From CAYPJE01 sp964410945 (lineage in GTDB: Bacteria > Fidelibacterota > Marinisomatia > Marinisomatales > TCS56), in contig CAYPJE010000003.1 in NCBI GenBank assembly GCA_964410945.1, forward strand, positions 1 through 64,000: DNA of 64,000 nt, given 5' to 3'. Positions 63,721 to 64,000 of the stretch are shown here, one piece after another. The first letter of the stretch is position 1. Every line of letters begins with the position of its first letter. The notes under the pieces were generated by a model, which was not told the origin of the DNA, searched no databases, and saw only the letters and a program-made list of their open reading frames with translations. Made by a program: the position numbers and the translations under genes.

Positions 63721-64000
63721 ATGCAGATTCCATATTTCCAGATTGATGCCTTTACGTCACAGGTATTCAAGGGTAATCCAGCGGGCGTCTGTCCGCTTGA
63801 AAAGTGGCTTCCTGATGATATACTCTTAGCAATAGCCGCCGAGAACAACCTGTCGGAAACCGCCTTTTTCATTCCCACCGATGAAGGCTACCAACTGCGC
63901 TGGTTTACACCCCTGGTTGAAGTTGACCTTTGCGGTCATGCTACTCTGGCAACTTCATTTGTTCTATTTAACGAGCCGGGGTATAACAACGACACCATTA
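63721..64000 (+). CDS. PhzF-family isomerase, N-terminal part (cut by window end)
   Basis: An ATG at 63721 with GAGGAGGG upstream opens a frame that continues past the window end. It encodes QIDAFTSQVFKGNPAGVCPL, then ENNLSETAFF with the catalytic Glu46 of PhzF proteins, and DLCGHATLA. PhzF enzymes isomerise aromatic or dihydro acids; most genomic members have unknown substrates. Confidence 0.93.
   Translation, partial: MQIPYFQIDAFTSQVFKGNPAGVCPLEKWLPDDILLAIAAENNLSETAFFIPTDEGYQLRWFTPLVEVDLCGHATLATSFVLFNEPGYNNDTI

Overview
The window (about 47% GC by eye) is a dense bacterial chromosome segment from a Gram-negative-type anaerobe or facultative anaerobe. Outer-membrane genes (a TonB-dependent receptor, a DUF5916 barrel protein, lipoproteins, PBP1A), a complete Rnf complex, two 2-oxoacid:ferredoxin oxidoreductases, Hdr-type proteins and selenocysteine use point to an uncultured lineage of the FCB group (Marinimicrobia, Calditrichota, KSB1 or Zixibacteria type). 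The sequence alone does not settle the phylum. No rRNA, CRISPR array, transposase or integrase was seen.

Layout. 0-13.8 kb: a TonB receptor with a partial lipoprotein gene, tRNA-Glu, an ABC-F ATPase, an RRM protein, a hydrolase plus short GlpD-like oxidoreductase pair, a Bcp peroxiredoxin, an MFS exporter, RsgA and glutamine synthetase. 13.8-19.3 kb: rnfCDGEAB followed by a RseC-like gene, all leftward. 19.6-21.2 kb: an AT-rich AbiE toxin-antitoxin pair. 21.3-25.7 kb: amino-acid enzymes (threonine dehydratase/serine racemase type, class IV aminotransferase), small membrane proteins, a RidA-like protein and a YjbR protein. 26-33.3 kb: a C1 peptidase, PBP1A, a DUF5916 protein and a TrmB-type regulator with a palindromic site upstream. 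33.5-42.0 kb: an AT-rich block flanked by 118-bp direct repeats, one of which is the 3' end of the fumarase beta gene. It carries a tightly overlapping operon PqqD-like / ATP-grasp / PLP decarboxylase / urea-transporter-M23 fusion / TPR-barrel / TPR, plus a broken C-type-lectin gene. 42-46.3 kb: fumarase and a two-subunit 2-oxoacid oxidoreductase. 46.5-60.5 kb: SelD, a two-CW protein, KorDABC, a GltD-like flavoprotein fused to MvhD, a fused HdrC/HdrB-type protein, an HdrA-MvhD fusion and FabF. 60.5-64 kb: a DapA-family protein, ProC, a metal permease with an HMA domain and the start of a PhzF-family gene.

Two genes are mis-called by ordinary ORF finding because they contain in-frame UGA codons that almost certainly encode selenocysteine. 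selD starts at 47382 with UGA at codon 17. hdrA runs 55704-58190 with UGA at codon 199, replacing the second Cys of the family's DCxxC motif. Both have a short hairpin with G at the start of the loop at the expected distance downstream. selD makes the selenium donor that hdrA needs and lies 8 kb upstream of it on the same strand.

Metabolic reading (inference): KorDABC would reduce ferredoxin at the expense of a 2-oxoacid. The adjacent NAD(P)H-type flavoprotein and Hdr proteins, two of them carrying MvhD electron-transfer domains, could form an electron-bifurcating or confurcating complex linking ferredoxin, NAD(P)H and a disulfide or other acceptor. Rnf could then convert ferredoxin:NAD+ electron flow into an ion gradient. 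The fumarase and second oxidoreductase fit an anaerobic TCA segment. The PqqD/ATP-grasp/decarboxylase/UT-M23 operon is the best candidate for an undescribed system.
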